19,339 bases of DNA, taken from JBDIAR01 sp039812545. Its GTDB lineage: Bacteria; Actinomycetota; Actinomycetes; Actinomycetales; Dermatophilaceae. The position numbers and the translations under genes are program-made. The first letter of the stretch is position 1. Every line of letters begins with the position of its first letter. Location of the stretch: contig JBDIAR010000047.1 of assembly GCA_039812545.1 (NCBI GenBank), positions 1-19,339 of the forward strand, given 5' to 3'. Below, in pieces: positions 1 through 6,916 of this stretch. The notes beneath the pieces were generated by a model, which worked only from the letters and a program-made list of their open reading frames with translations, did not search any database and was not told the origin of the DNA.

Positions 1-2
1 GG

Positions 3-76
3 TGGACGTGGAGGGACTCGAACCCCCGACCTCTCGCGTGTGAAGCGAACGCTCTAACCAACTGAGCTACACGTCC
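3..76 (-). tRNA. tRNA-Val (anticodon CAC)
   Basis: Read on the minus strand, a full cloverleaf folds. The acceptor GGACGTG pairs with CACGTCC, the D stem is AGCTC/GAGC, and the anticodon stem TTCGC/GCGAG encloses the loop TTCACAC with anticodon CAC, which reads the valine codon GUG. The T arm has the loop TTCGAGT. The discriminator base is A at position 3, and the CC of the 3' end is encoded at 1-2, so the window edge cuts the CCA. The 5' end is at 76. The tRNA points away from the rest of the window. Confidence 0.96.
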
Positions 77-428
77 ATGAGGTGCGCGCCTCGCCGGGAT
101 CGCCGGTTCAGGCCGCGCACCGAAGGTCGAGGATAGCGGCCGAACCCACGGCGCACCTAATCCCCAAGCCCGGCTCCGGCGGCCGGCTCGACCCGACCCG
201 GGATGCGCGAAGGCCCCGGTCCGTAGGGGGATGACCGGGGCCCGGGTCCACTCGGCATGGGGGGTACCGAGGACTCTCTGGGCCGACAGGGGGGTTTCGG
301 CCCATCGCGCGAACGACGCGGCTTCCGCTCTGACCTCGGAGTCTCCGGATGATCCGGCGGCCCTGCCAGCTGGGTGACCACTCGTCGTGCTCTGACCATT
401 CTATCGGTCCCCTGTGGGCGCAAGCGGC
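77..428. other. Noncoding stretch between the membrane-protein gene and tRNA-Val
   Basis: No open frame here has a plausible start, ribosome site and protein-like composition. It holds two visible structures. An 8-bp inverted repeat, GGTGCGCG at 81-88 with CGCGCACC at 114-121, lies just 5' of the tRNA. A stronger hairpin lies at 212-242 and is listed separately. On the minus strand a TATCCT hexamer (130-135) could be the -10 box of the tRNA promoter, which would put the 81-121 hairpin in the tRNA leader. I see no good -35 box, so this promoter is a weak suggestion. Confidence 0.5.
212..242 (-). terminator. GC-rich hairpin, probable terminator of the protease/CHAT operon
   Basis: GGCCCCGGTC at 212-221 pairs perfectly over 10 bp with GACCGGGGCC at 233-242 around an 11-nt loop. 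It lies about 190 nt past the stop of the last operon gene (minus strand, stop at 429). There is no T tract, which is common for actinobacterial terminators. It could instead be an RNA-stability hairpin. Confidence 0.45.
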
Positions 429-1289
429 TTAGGGCCTCGTCGATTCTTGCGGCGAGTTCCGCACGGTGAGTTCCGACCGGTCGGTCACATCCCAGAGTTC
501 GGCGGTCTGAACGGCCCAGAAGCCGGCGAACTCGAGGATCAACAGGACCTCGGTGATGATGACGGCATACCCCCAGATCTGCAGGGTGACACCGAGCACG
601 ACCACGGTGACCAGCGTCAGGGCCATCAGCCCGGCCACGACCCGGTACGCCCGTACGAACCGCGCCGGGCCGGCATCGTCCGCCGTCGCCAGCGCGTTGA
701 GGACGACCACGACGATGATGCCGATAAACATCGACACGGCCGCCACCGTATGCCCGTAGCTCGCGAAGGCCTGTGGCGCGGCGAAGAAGATGAGCAGACC
801 GGCGGCCACGATCAGCCACCCGGCATACGTGGCGATCCGAGTCCATCGATCGGGGGTCTGCCGCCCGCGCTGGGCGACGACGAGTCGGAACACCTCGGCT
901 GCCGCCGCGGCGACCACGAGGGCCAAGACGTTGTTGCGGATCCCCGGCCCGGGGTCGAAGGACACCGGCAGTTCGGGTCCGCCGCAAGTGCGTTCCCGGG
1001 CCGTGGGCACCAGCGCCACGACGAACGCGAGGAATCCGGAGATATTGAGGACGACATCCTCGGTGGCCGAGTTCCCCTGGTAGATAACGAGAGTCGCCCC
1101 GATCGCGCAAAGGCACGCGACGAAGGCGGCATGGACGGCCGTGAAGTAGTACGCGCTGATCGAGCCTTGGGCGCAGCCCGCGCCGACGACCTGGACCCCG
1201 ACCGCGACGAGAAGCGCGGCCACACATACCAGCGGAGCCATCCGCAGGTAGCGGTAGCTGTCGAGGACGTCGATCCGGCGATTGTCCAT
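429..1289 (-). CDS. Eight-helix integral membrane protein, unknown function
   Basis: The product is 286 residues. The ATG at 1289 is preceded by AAGGAC about 8 nt upstream, which decides the start over a longer frame lacking such a site. Hydrophobic segments lie at about residues 18-38, 53-71, 79-96, 119-139, 152-172, 180-202, 215-237 and 241-262, so about eight helices are predicted. The first loop holds GSISAYYFTAVH and the segment around residues 76-97 reads EDVVLNISGFLAFVVALVPT. I recall that pattern from uncharacterised actinobacterial membrane proteins, but I cannot name a function. It starts only 10 nt after the stop of the CHAT gene, so it is probably the last gene of that operon. Its location suggests a membrane sensor or target of the protease module, which is inference only. 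Confidence 0.85.
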   Translation of the reverse strand: MDNRRIDVLDSYRYLRMAPLVCVAALLVAVGVQVVGAGCAQGSISAYYFTAVHAAFVACLCAIGATLVIYQGNSATEDVVLNISGFLAFVVALVPTARERTCGGPELPVSFDPGPGIRNNVLALVVAAAAAEVFRLVVAQRGRQTPDRWTRIATYAGWLIVAAGLLIFFAAPQAFASYGHTVAAVSMFIGIIVVVVLNALATADDAGPARFVRAYRVVAGLMALTLVTVVVLGVTLQIWGYAVIITEVLLILEFAGFWAVQTAELWDVTDRSELTVRNSPQESTRP

Positions 1290-1299
1290 GTGCGGTCCT

Positions 1300-3969
1300 T
1301 CAGGCTCGAGCGGACGGGACGCGCCCGGCGGGTTGCCAACGGGAGCCGAACGCGCAGAACAGTCCCCCGTCGCCACAGTCCGCGTCGGCGCGGACCAACG
1401 CCTGCGCCGGATCCAGACCGGAGGACAGGTGGCGGTGATACGCCGCCATGTATGCCGCAGTCGCGTCGTCTCGGACCGGGGACACCGCGGCGACCACACT
1501 CGTCACCCCGCAGGCCAACAGGGAGGCGGTCAGCCCGAGCGGTTCGTCGCCGGGGCGTCCCTGAACCCGGCCGAGATCGCACGCCGACAGCACGACATGG
1601 CCGGCCCGGATCGGGGTGCGCTCGAACTCATGCGCGAAGACGGGCCCGTCGGCGAGCAGGACGCGCGAGAACAGTGGGCTCTGTGCGTGGTGGTACCCGT
1701 GAGCGGCGATGTGAACGACATCACGCTCGCGCAGCCCGGTCAGCAACTCGCCCCCCACCGCCTCGGGACCGACCCGCACCTGGGTGTCGTCCCCCCAGGA
1801 TCGACCGACGGCCTCGGCCTCGGTCGCGGCGTCGGCCAGTTCCGGTCCGGCCAACGCCAGGACCTGCGTCGGTCGTTGCGTTGTGACGGTGTCGGCCGAC
1901 TGGCCCCTCCTAGTCCAGAAGGTCGCCGACGGCGTGACCAGCACGGGCCGGCTCGCCAGCGACGGCAGCAGCCGCCACGGCAGGGTGGCCAGGGCCGGTG
2001 ACGGCAGAACCACCACGCCGGCGTCGGCGCCGGCCGTCGGCAGACTGGCGGCGAGCAGGGCGTCCATGTCCGCCAGGTCGGCCCGCAGGGACCGGGCGAC
2101 GACCTCGCGCATCCGCGGTTCGACCGCCCGCCAGGCGGTGTCCACGTCGGCGGCCAACCGGTCCCGGAGTTCGCCGACGGCATCGAGTGCGGCCACGTCG
2201 CGCCACCGAGCACCGGTGGCATCGACGGTCACCGCGCCCAGCCGGCCGGCGTGCCCGTAGATCGCGACCGCGCCCCACCCCGACTCCGCCAACGCCGTCC
2301 CGAACTCATCCAGGTTCACGGCCGCCATCCCGCCGCGGGACACTCGGGCCGACCTGGCCGTATGCCAGTCGCGTCGCGTGACCAGTTGTTCGAGGCGGGC
2401 CAGCTCCTCGGCCGCCGCGGATGCCGCGGCCGTCCCGGCCGGGGTGTCGCGGGGGGTGGCGGCCTCGATGGCCGCGGCCCGCATCCGGGCGAGGAGGTCG
2501 GCGAGTTCCGGATCGTCTCGGGCGTCCACCCAGGCGGGCCGAAGCGAAGCGCCCCGCCAACGCTCCACTGCCTCGAAGATCGCGACCGGATCGCCCTGCT
2601 CGACGGCCACCCCGACATCGAGGTCCCGGAGCCGACCGGCGTGGAGGGCCAGACCGGTGCGTGATTCGATCCCGGCGTGTCGGGCCTGTTCGCCCGCGAG
2701 TTCGGCGGCCGCTGCGGTCAACCGGCGACGGGCCTTGTCCGGACGCGACTCGGCGACGTCGATGAGCGCGCCCGCGAGGGACTGGTGCAACCTGACCGGC
2801 AACGGCGGACGCGTCGACAAGGGCGCGCCACGCAGGAGCTCCCGGGCGAGCGGACCATTGCCCGCGCGGGCCCAGGCCTCCGCGGCGAGCAGGGCGATCT
2901 CCGCCGCGGCGGTTCCGGCCGGCAGCGTGCTGGTGCACTCGGCCAGCACCTCCTGGGCCAGGGCCTGGGCGCGGCGCGCGATCGGCCGGGGTGGCGACCC
3001 GGCGGCCAGGCGTGCGGTGAGGGCCAGGAGCAACGCCTGCCGTCGCCAAGGGGCCGCCGATCGACGGGCGAAACTGCGCGCCGCCCGGATGGCGTACCGG
3101 TCCGCGGTGTCGAAGTCGCCCACCAGGAGCGCGGCCCGGGCCCGCTCGAGCACCGCCTCCCCGGCCTCATGAACCAAACCCGAGGCACGGCATACCCTCT
3201 CGGCCTCCTCCAGCAGCGGCGTCGCCGCATCGATCAACCCGGCCTCCAGCAGCGCCCGGCCGTAGTCCAGGGACGCCGACGAGGGGCGCACCCCGGTCCC
3301 GGCATCCCGAGCCTCGGCCATCAGGCGCAGGCCCTCCGGCAAGTTGCCGGCCACCATCTCCAGCCGACCGAGGTTGTGCCGGGCGGCGAACCCCAGATCG
3401 TCAAACCCGTCCCGAGCGGCCAGCTCCCGGGCCCGCCGCAGATGGCGACGGCTGCCTCGGATGTCGTCGAGCAGTTGCAGGGCCAGGCCCTGGTTGAGTT
3501 CGACGACACACGCGCCGCGCGGGCTGAGGGCCGGGTCGGCGGGGTCGATTCCCGAAAGCACGTCGACGGTGGCCCGCCACTGGCCCATCCGACCGTGCAT
3601 CCCGGCCCGTTGGATCCGGGACAGCACGGCCACCTCCGGGCTCGCCTGCGACGCCCAGCCGTCGACATCGTCGAGCAGGGCGAACGCTGAGTCGTGCCGG
3701 CCGAGTTCGAACAACGAGAGAGCCAGGGTGACCGAGGCACGCCCCCGCAGCTCAAGGTCGCCCGGCCCGCCGAGGTGGGTCGGGAGCCGCGCCAACAGGG
3801 CGCGAAGTGCGCGGGCCGCCCGCGCGGGCCGCCCGGCGGCGTTGTCCTGAACCGCCTGCTCGAGCACGGTCCGGGGTTCGGCGCGCGCGGCGCGCGCGGC
3901 GCGCCCTGCGCCGCGAGTGGCTGTCGACTGATGGTCCGCTGCGTCGGACGGTGGCCCTGGCCTGCTCAC
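1300..3969 (-). CDS. TPR-CHAT protein (caspase-like cysteine protease, clan CD)
   Basis: The product is 889 residues. Residues about 35-460 are helical repeats of TPR type, rich in Ala, Leu and Arg. The C-terminal part, about 590-889, is a CHAT domain. The caspase-like dyad is visible: His757 in HIAAHGYHH and Cys797 in VVLSACDLGR, each after a hydrophobic strand. The segment GEPLGL-like (GDEPLGLTASLLACGVTSVVAAVSPV, in part) that normally follows the Cys is also present. There is no signal peptide or membrane segment, so it acts in the cytoplasm. The GTG start at 3969 overlaps the TGA of the upstream gene (GTGA), showing translational coupling. The N-terminal 50 residues are low-complexity Ala/Arg. 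In characterised relatives (separase, Csx29 of type III-E CRISPR) the repeats hold regulators and the CHAT domain cleaves a specific partner. The substrate here is unknown. Confidence 0.92.
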   Translation of the reverse strand: MSRPGPPSDAADHQSTATRGAGRAARAARAEPRTVLEQAVQDNAAGRPARAARALRALLARLPTHLGGPGDLELRGRASVTLALSLFELGRHDSAFALLDDVDGWASQASPEVAVLSRIQRAGMHGRMGQWRATVDVLSGIDPADPALSPRGACVVELNQGLALQLLDDIRGSRRHLRRARELAARDGFDDLGFAARHNLGRLEMVAGNLPEGLRLMAEARDAGTGVRPSSASLDYGRALLEAGLIDAATPLLEEAERVCRASGLVHEAGEAVLERARAALLVGDFDTADRYAIRAARSFARRSAAPWRRQALLLALTARLAAGSPPRPIARRAQALAQEVLAECTSTLPAGTAAAEIALLAAEAWARAGNGPLARELLRGAPLSTRPPLPVRLHQSLAGALIDVAESRPDKARRRLTAAAAELAGEQARHAGIESRTGLALHAGRLRDLDVGVAVEQGDPVAIFEAVERWRGASLRPAWVDARDDPELADLLARMRAAAIEAATPRDTPAGTAAASAAAEELARLEQLVTRRDWHTARSARVSRGGMAAVNLDEFGTALAESGWGAVAIYGHAGRLGAVTVDATGARWRDVAALDAVGELRDRLAADVDTAWRAVEPRMREVVARSLRADLADMDALLAASLPTAGADAGVVVLPSPALATLPWRLLPSLASRPVLVTPSATFWTRRGQSADTVTTQRPTQVLALAGPELADAATEAEAVGRSWGDDTQVRVGPEAVGGELLTGLRERDVVHIAAHGYHHAQSPLFSRVLLADGPVFAHEFERTPIRAGHVVLSACDLGRVQGRPGDEPLGLTASLLACGVTSVVAAVSPVRDDATAAYMAAYHRHLSSGLDPAQALVRADADCGDGGLFCAFGSRWQPAGRVPSARA

Positions 3970-4502
3970 AGCTCGAAGTGCGGAGTGACGACCGGCCGCG
4001 CCGATCCGTCACGCTCACGGAAGACCAACTGCGCGAGGCCCCGCGCCACACGTGGCACCGAGAAGCGTCCGTCGTCCCCTGCTTCGACGACGTGGCTGCC
4101 GGACCGGTCGCGGACCTCGACGAGGATCGGCGGTCCGTCGACCCACCCGTCCACCCGCACGGATTCCGCATCGCGAGAGGTGACGGTGATCATCACCGTC
4201 ACCGTGTCGCTGGTGAACGTGAGGGTTTCCACGCGATTGAAGTCGGTGGACCGGACCGCGGCGACGTCTTGGGCCTGTCGCCGGATCTCGGCCACCTCGG
4301 CGTGCATGAGCTTGACGGCGATGGCGAACTTGGCGTCCTCGGCGAGGTTCGGTGGGACCGGGTCCTGTCGGGTATGCATGGCCGCGAGTGCCGCCAGCAC
4401 GACGCCGTCGAGATCATCGAGCGGATCGTCCCAACCCTGGCCGGAGGTCCCGGACTGGAAATCGGGCTCACCGAATCCGGCCTGCGCATCGTCGAAGGTC
4501 AT
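3966..4502 (-). CDS. Sigma/CHAT-linked protein of unknown fold, candidate regulator or substrate
   Basis: The product is 178 residues. The ATG at 4502 overlaps the stop of the sigma-factor gene (ATGA), and the stop overlaps the GTG of the CHAT gene. This position, not a motif, is the main clue to function. Residues about 28-85 look helical and acidic (LDGVVLAALAAMHTRQDPVP, then a second helix to AEIRRQ). Residues about 90-178 alternate hydrophobic and polar residues like a beta-sandwich, ending in VVTPHFEL. There is no signal peptide, membrane segment or zinc motif of the usual ECF anti-sigma class. It could be an inhibitor of the adjacent sigma factor, a CHAT substrate, or both. No experiment or family name known to me supports either role. 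Confidence 0.85.
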   Translation of the reverse strand: MTFDDAQAGFGEPDFQSGTSGQGWDDPLDDLDGVVLAALAAMHTRQDPVPPNLAEDAKFAIAVKLMHAEVAEIRRQAQDVAAVRSTDFNRVETLTFTSDTVTVMITVTSRDAESVRVDGWVDGPPILVEVRDRSGSHVVEAGDDGRFSVPRVARGLAQLVFRERDGSARPVVTPHFEL

Positions 4503-5083
4503 GAGACACCTGCCCATCTCGGGTCGGCGGCCAGAGCGGTCCGCAGTTTGGCGAGGCAGCGGCCGCGGGTCGGGCCGATGCTGCCGACCGGCATACCGAG
4601 ACTCTGCGAGATCGTCGCGTAGTCCGGTCGCTCGGCAAAGGCGATCACCCGCAACAAGGCCTGGCAGGTGGGGCTGAGGGTCTGGACGTGACGCCACAGC
4701 AGGCTGTCGGACTCATGCTCGGCCGCCAGAACGCCGGGTTCGGGCGTCGGATCGACGATCCCCGCGCCCGGCTCGCCGGTCACCCGGGCGCCGGCCTTGC
4801 CGACCCGCCAGCTCTCGCGTCGGGTCGTGACGATCAGCCACCCCAGGACGGCACGTGGGTCCTGGATCGTGTCGGCCTTCTCCACCAGGCGCAACCAGGC
4901 GGACTGGACGACGTCCTGGGCGGTCGCCGAGTCCAGTCCCTGAGCCCGGGCGGTATGCCACAAGATGGGGGTGAGCAGGTCGACCAGGCGATCCATCTCG
5001 GCCGCGTGTCCGTTCCGGTATGCCGCGAACGCGTCGCCCGCCCGAACGGCCAATCCCGTTGACGGAGCTTCGAGGTCGGTCAT
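4499..5083 (-). CDS. ECF-type sigma-70 factor of the protease/CHAT operon
   Basis: The product is 194 residues, a normal ECF length. Region 2 lies at about residues 30-97, with core-binding helix features in DSATAQDVVQSAWLRLVEKA and then GWLIVTTRRESWR. Region 4 lies at about 126-187, with a helix-turn-helix at DYATISQSLGMPVGSIGPTR. It should direct RNA polymerase to a specific promoter set. The ATG at 5083 overlaps the protease stop in ATGA; a longer upstream frame has no support. Unlike the second sigma factor in the window, it has no RskA-type membrane anti-sigma gene beside it, so control by the 178-residue protein, the CHAT protease or the subtilase is plausible. Confidence 0.93.
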   Translation of the reverse strand: MTDLEAPSTGLAVRAGDAFAAYRNGHAAEMDRLVDLLTPILWHTARAQGLDSATAQDVVQSAWLRLVEKADTIQDPRAVLGWLIVTTRRESWRVGKAGARVTGEPGAGIVDPTPEPGVLAAEHESDSLLWRHVQTLSPTCQALLRVIAFAERPDYATISQSLGMPVGSIGPTRGRCLAKLRTALAADPRWAGVS

Positions 5084-6792
5084 CGAAGCATCCTTTCCCG
5101 GGCGGTCTTGATCCGCTCGGAGCACGCCGCGTGCAGTTCCCGAACCAGGTCCGGTATGGACGCGGTGATCGCGGTCCCCTTCCCGTCCGACGGTGGTCGA
5201 CCCGCCCGAGCCCGAACAGTCGCGACCTGGTCGGCCAGATCCCCGGCGAAACACGGGGCCGCGAACGACGTCCCGCTCCAGATCGCGAAGCCGCTGGCAT
5301 ACGCGTCCGGATCCACGCTCGCGCGCGCGACGGGCACATGGGGTTGGAGGTCAATCGTGCGGCCGCGCGAGCCGGACATCGTCACGGGAACGGTGCTGAC
5401 GATCCCTGCCCCGGCTTCGTAGGCCAGGACCCAGTCGCCGCCGTTGGAGAAGAAGGCCGCCGTGGCGCCGTCCGGGTTCAACGCGCCGACGCTGGTCATC
5501 GGGACGGCCTTCGGGTCGCTCGACCCCACCGTCGGCGCCATCGCCGCCGGCCAGAAGGGCACCGTCGTCCCGTCATTGCCCGCGGCCGCGACCACCGCCA
5601 CGCCGTGCTGGGCGAAGCTGCGCAGGATCTCCTCGATCGGTCCGTCGTCGAGGGCGTCGTCGCTGGACTCGTGGTAGTAGCCGAGACTGAGGCTGACGAC
5701 GTCGATCGCGTCGGGCCCGCCATTGGCGGCGATGTGTCGGGCCAGCAGGAGTCGCAACGCGGCATACACGTCGAACTCGGCCGCGGCGCCGTCGGTCCGC
5801 ATCACCGGGATGGAGACGATTCGGGCGGATGGGCAGTGTTGCCGGATGACCCCGGCGACGAAGGTCCCGTGCCCCTCCTCGACGTCGACCAGCCCCCCGC
5901 GCGGGAACGGTCCCTGGATGGGTTCGGTCGCCGGTCCGTCCTGGCGCACCAACCGCTCGCCGCTGATCGTCCACTGCTCGACGCCGTGATGGAACCGGGG
6001 GGTGCCGGACGAGTGGTCGACGAACCAGGGGTGATCGCCGATCCCGGTATCGAGGATGGCCACGACCGGCCGGTGCGCGTCGTCGACGGTCGTGTCGTAC
6101 GGATCCGGCGCCCCCCACACCACCGGGCTGCGGCCACCGAATCCCGGGCTGCCGTACTCCCCCGCCACACCGCCCCAGACGCCACCGACGCCCCCCCAGA
6201 CCCCGCCGACACCACCCCACACGCCACCGACGCCTCCCCAGACCCCGCCTACTCCGCCCCACACGCCGCCCAGTTGCGGGGCGTTCCCCGCGCAGGCGGT
6301 GAGGACGTGTTCGAGGCTGACGACGACACCGGCGACCCCGCCACCGGCCGTCAAGTTCTGCAGGAAGGTCCACGCGTCAGGTGGTGCCGACGCCGCTTTG
6401 CCGCGGGGGATGAGCCGTACGCAGGTCGCCCCCGGCACCGGAACATCGACCATGTCCGCGTCGGCCGGGGACCCGGGGACCGCGGCGGTCACCTCGACGG
6501 TCGGGTCGATCCGGTTCAACACCGCGATCGTCTCGGCGGTCCGACCCGGTGACAGTCCGTCCTGCGGGGTGTCGGGCTGCGGTCGAGGGCGGATGATCAG
6601 CGTGTCGGCGATGTATGCCGTGGGTCGCCGCAGTTGGACGCCGGGCGCGATGACCGCGGTGGCCGGATTGAGAACCCGTGCGTTGAGATCGGTCAGTCCC
6701 CTGGCGGGGATGTCCCCCGGGAGGACTGCCGGTTGCGTGGCGGCGTCGAACCCGCGCGCGGCGTCGGACGGTGGTGGCGATCCTGCTTCCAT
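5080..6792 (-). CDS. Subtilisin-like serine protease (family S8), cytoplasmic, with GGVWGGV repeats
   Basis: The product is 570 residues. The ATG at 6792 has AGGAG 7 nt upstream. The full catalytic set is present: Asp248 in VVAILDTGI, His308 in EEGHGTFVAGV, the oxyanion Asn406 in AAAGNDGTT, and Ser509 in WSGTSFAAPCFAG, so it should be active. There is no signal peptide or membrane segment, which is unusual because most S8 enzymes are secreted. Residues 1-170 are an N-terminal region of unknown fold. Residues 175-209 are five exact GGVWGGV heptads, a probable flexible or aggregation-prone linker just before the catalytic domain. It is the first gene of the operon and overlaps the sigma gene by ATGA. 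Intracellular location and linkage to a sigma factor and a CHAT protease suggest regulated cleavage of host proteins, not nutrient digestion. Confidence 0.93.
   Translation of the reverse strand: MEAGSPPPSDAARGFDAATQPAVLPGDIPARGLTDLNARVLNPATAVIAPGVQLRRPTAYIADTLIIRPRPQPDTPQDGLSPGRTAETIAVLNRIDPTVEVTAAVPGSPADADMVDVPVPGATCVRLIPRGKAASAPPDAWTFLQNLTAGGGVAGVVVSLEHVLTACAGNAPQLGGVWGGVGGVWGGVGGVWGGVGGVWGGVGGVWGGVAGEYGSPGFGGRSPVVWGAPDPYDTTVDDAHRPVVAILDTGIGDHPWFVDHSSGTPRFHHGVEQWTISGERLVRQDGPATEPIQGPFPRGGLVDVEEGHGTFVAGVIRQHCPSARIVSIPVMRTDGAAAEFDVYAALRLLLARHIAANGGPDAIDVVSLSLGYYHESSDDALDDGPIEEILRSFAQHGVAVVAAAGNDGTTVPFWPAAMAPTVGSSDPKAVPMTSVGALNPDGATAAFFSNGGDWVLAYEAGAGIVSTVPVTMSGSRGRTIDLQPHVPVARASVDPDAYASGFAIWSGTSFAAPCFAGDLADQVATVRARAGRPPSDGKGTAITASIPDLVRELHAACSERIKTARERMLR
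6166..6270 (-). repeat. Five 21-bp tandem repeats encoding GGVWGGV
   Basis: Five in-frame 21-bp units occupy 6250-6270, 6229-6249, 6208-6228, 6187-6207 and 6166-6186. All encode the same heptapeptide but differ at third codon positions (Gly GGC/GGG/GGT/GGA, Val GTC/GTG/GTA). Units 2 and 4 are almost identical in DNA, and units 3 and 5 resemble each other, which suggests past duplication of a 42-bp pair. Gain or loss of a unit would keep the reading frame. Confidence 0.9.
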
Positions 6793-6852
6793 GGCGATCT
6801 CCTGGTGGTGCCCGCATGCCCTCGAGAAGGAGTGAGGCCAGCCTAACTTCAC

Positions 6853-6880
6853 GACGCCTCAGCGGGAGGAGGTATTTTCC
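6853..6880 (-). promoter_or_regulatory. Candidate ECF-type promoter for the S8/sigma/CHAT operon
   Basis: On the minus strand GGAAAA (6875-6880) is followed after 18 nt by CGTC (6853-6856). This resembles the GGAA(C)/CGT(C) pattern of many ECF promoters, with slightly long spacing. Transcription would begin near 6845 and give a leader of about 50 nt. If real, the operon's own sigma factor could autoregulate it. This rests on short matches only. Confidence 0.25.
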
Positions 6881-6916
6881 GAGCCGCTGATACACCCGGT
6901 TTTCGGTCTGCGCCGT

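Noticed and set aside
414..1886. Long plus-strand open frame opposite the membrane-protein and CHAT genes
   Set aside because: It is a G+C-driven shadow: Arg/Pro/Gly/His-rich, no domains, no ribosome site, and the minus-strand frames carry clear TM and CHAT features. The same applies to 12186-15011 opposite coxL.
3880..3909. Short GC tandem repeat in the N-terminus of the CHAT gene
   Set aside because: It encodes a low-complexity Ala/Arg stretch in multiples of three and looks like ordinary high-G+C simple sequence, not a phase-variation tract.
429..6792. Type III-E CRISPR (Craspase) locus
   Set aside because: There is a TPR-CHAT protein and a sigma factor, but no Cas7-11, no other Cas gene and no repeat-spacer array in the window.
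6834..6847. DtxR/IdeR-like iron box (TTAGGCTGGCCTCA on the minus strand)
   Set aside because: The dyad is short and imperfect, and the downstream genes have no iron link.
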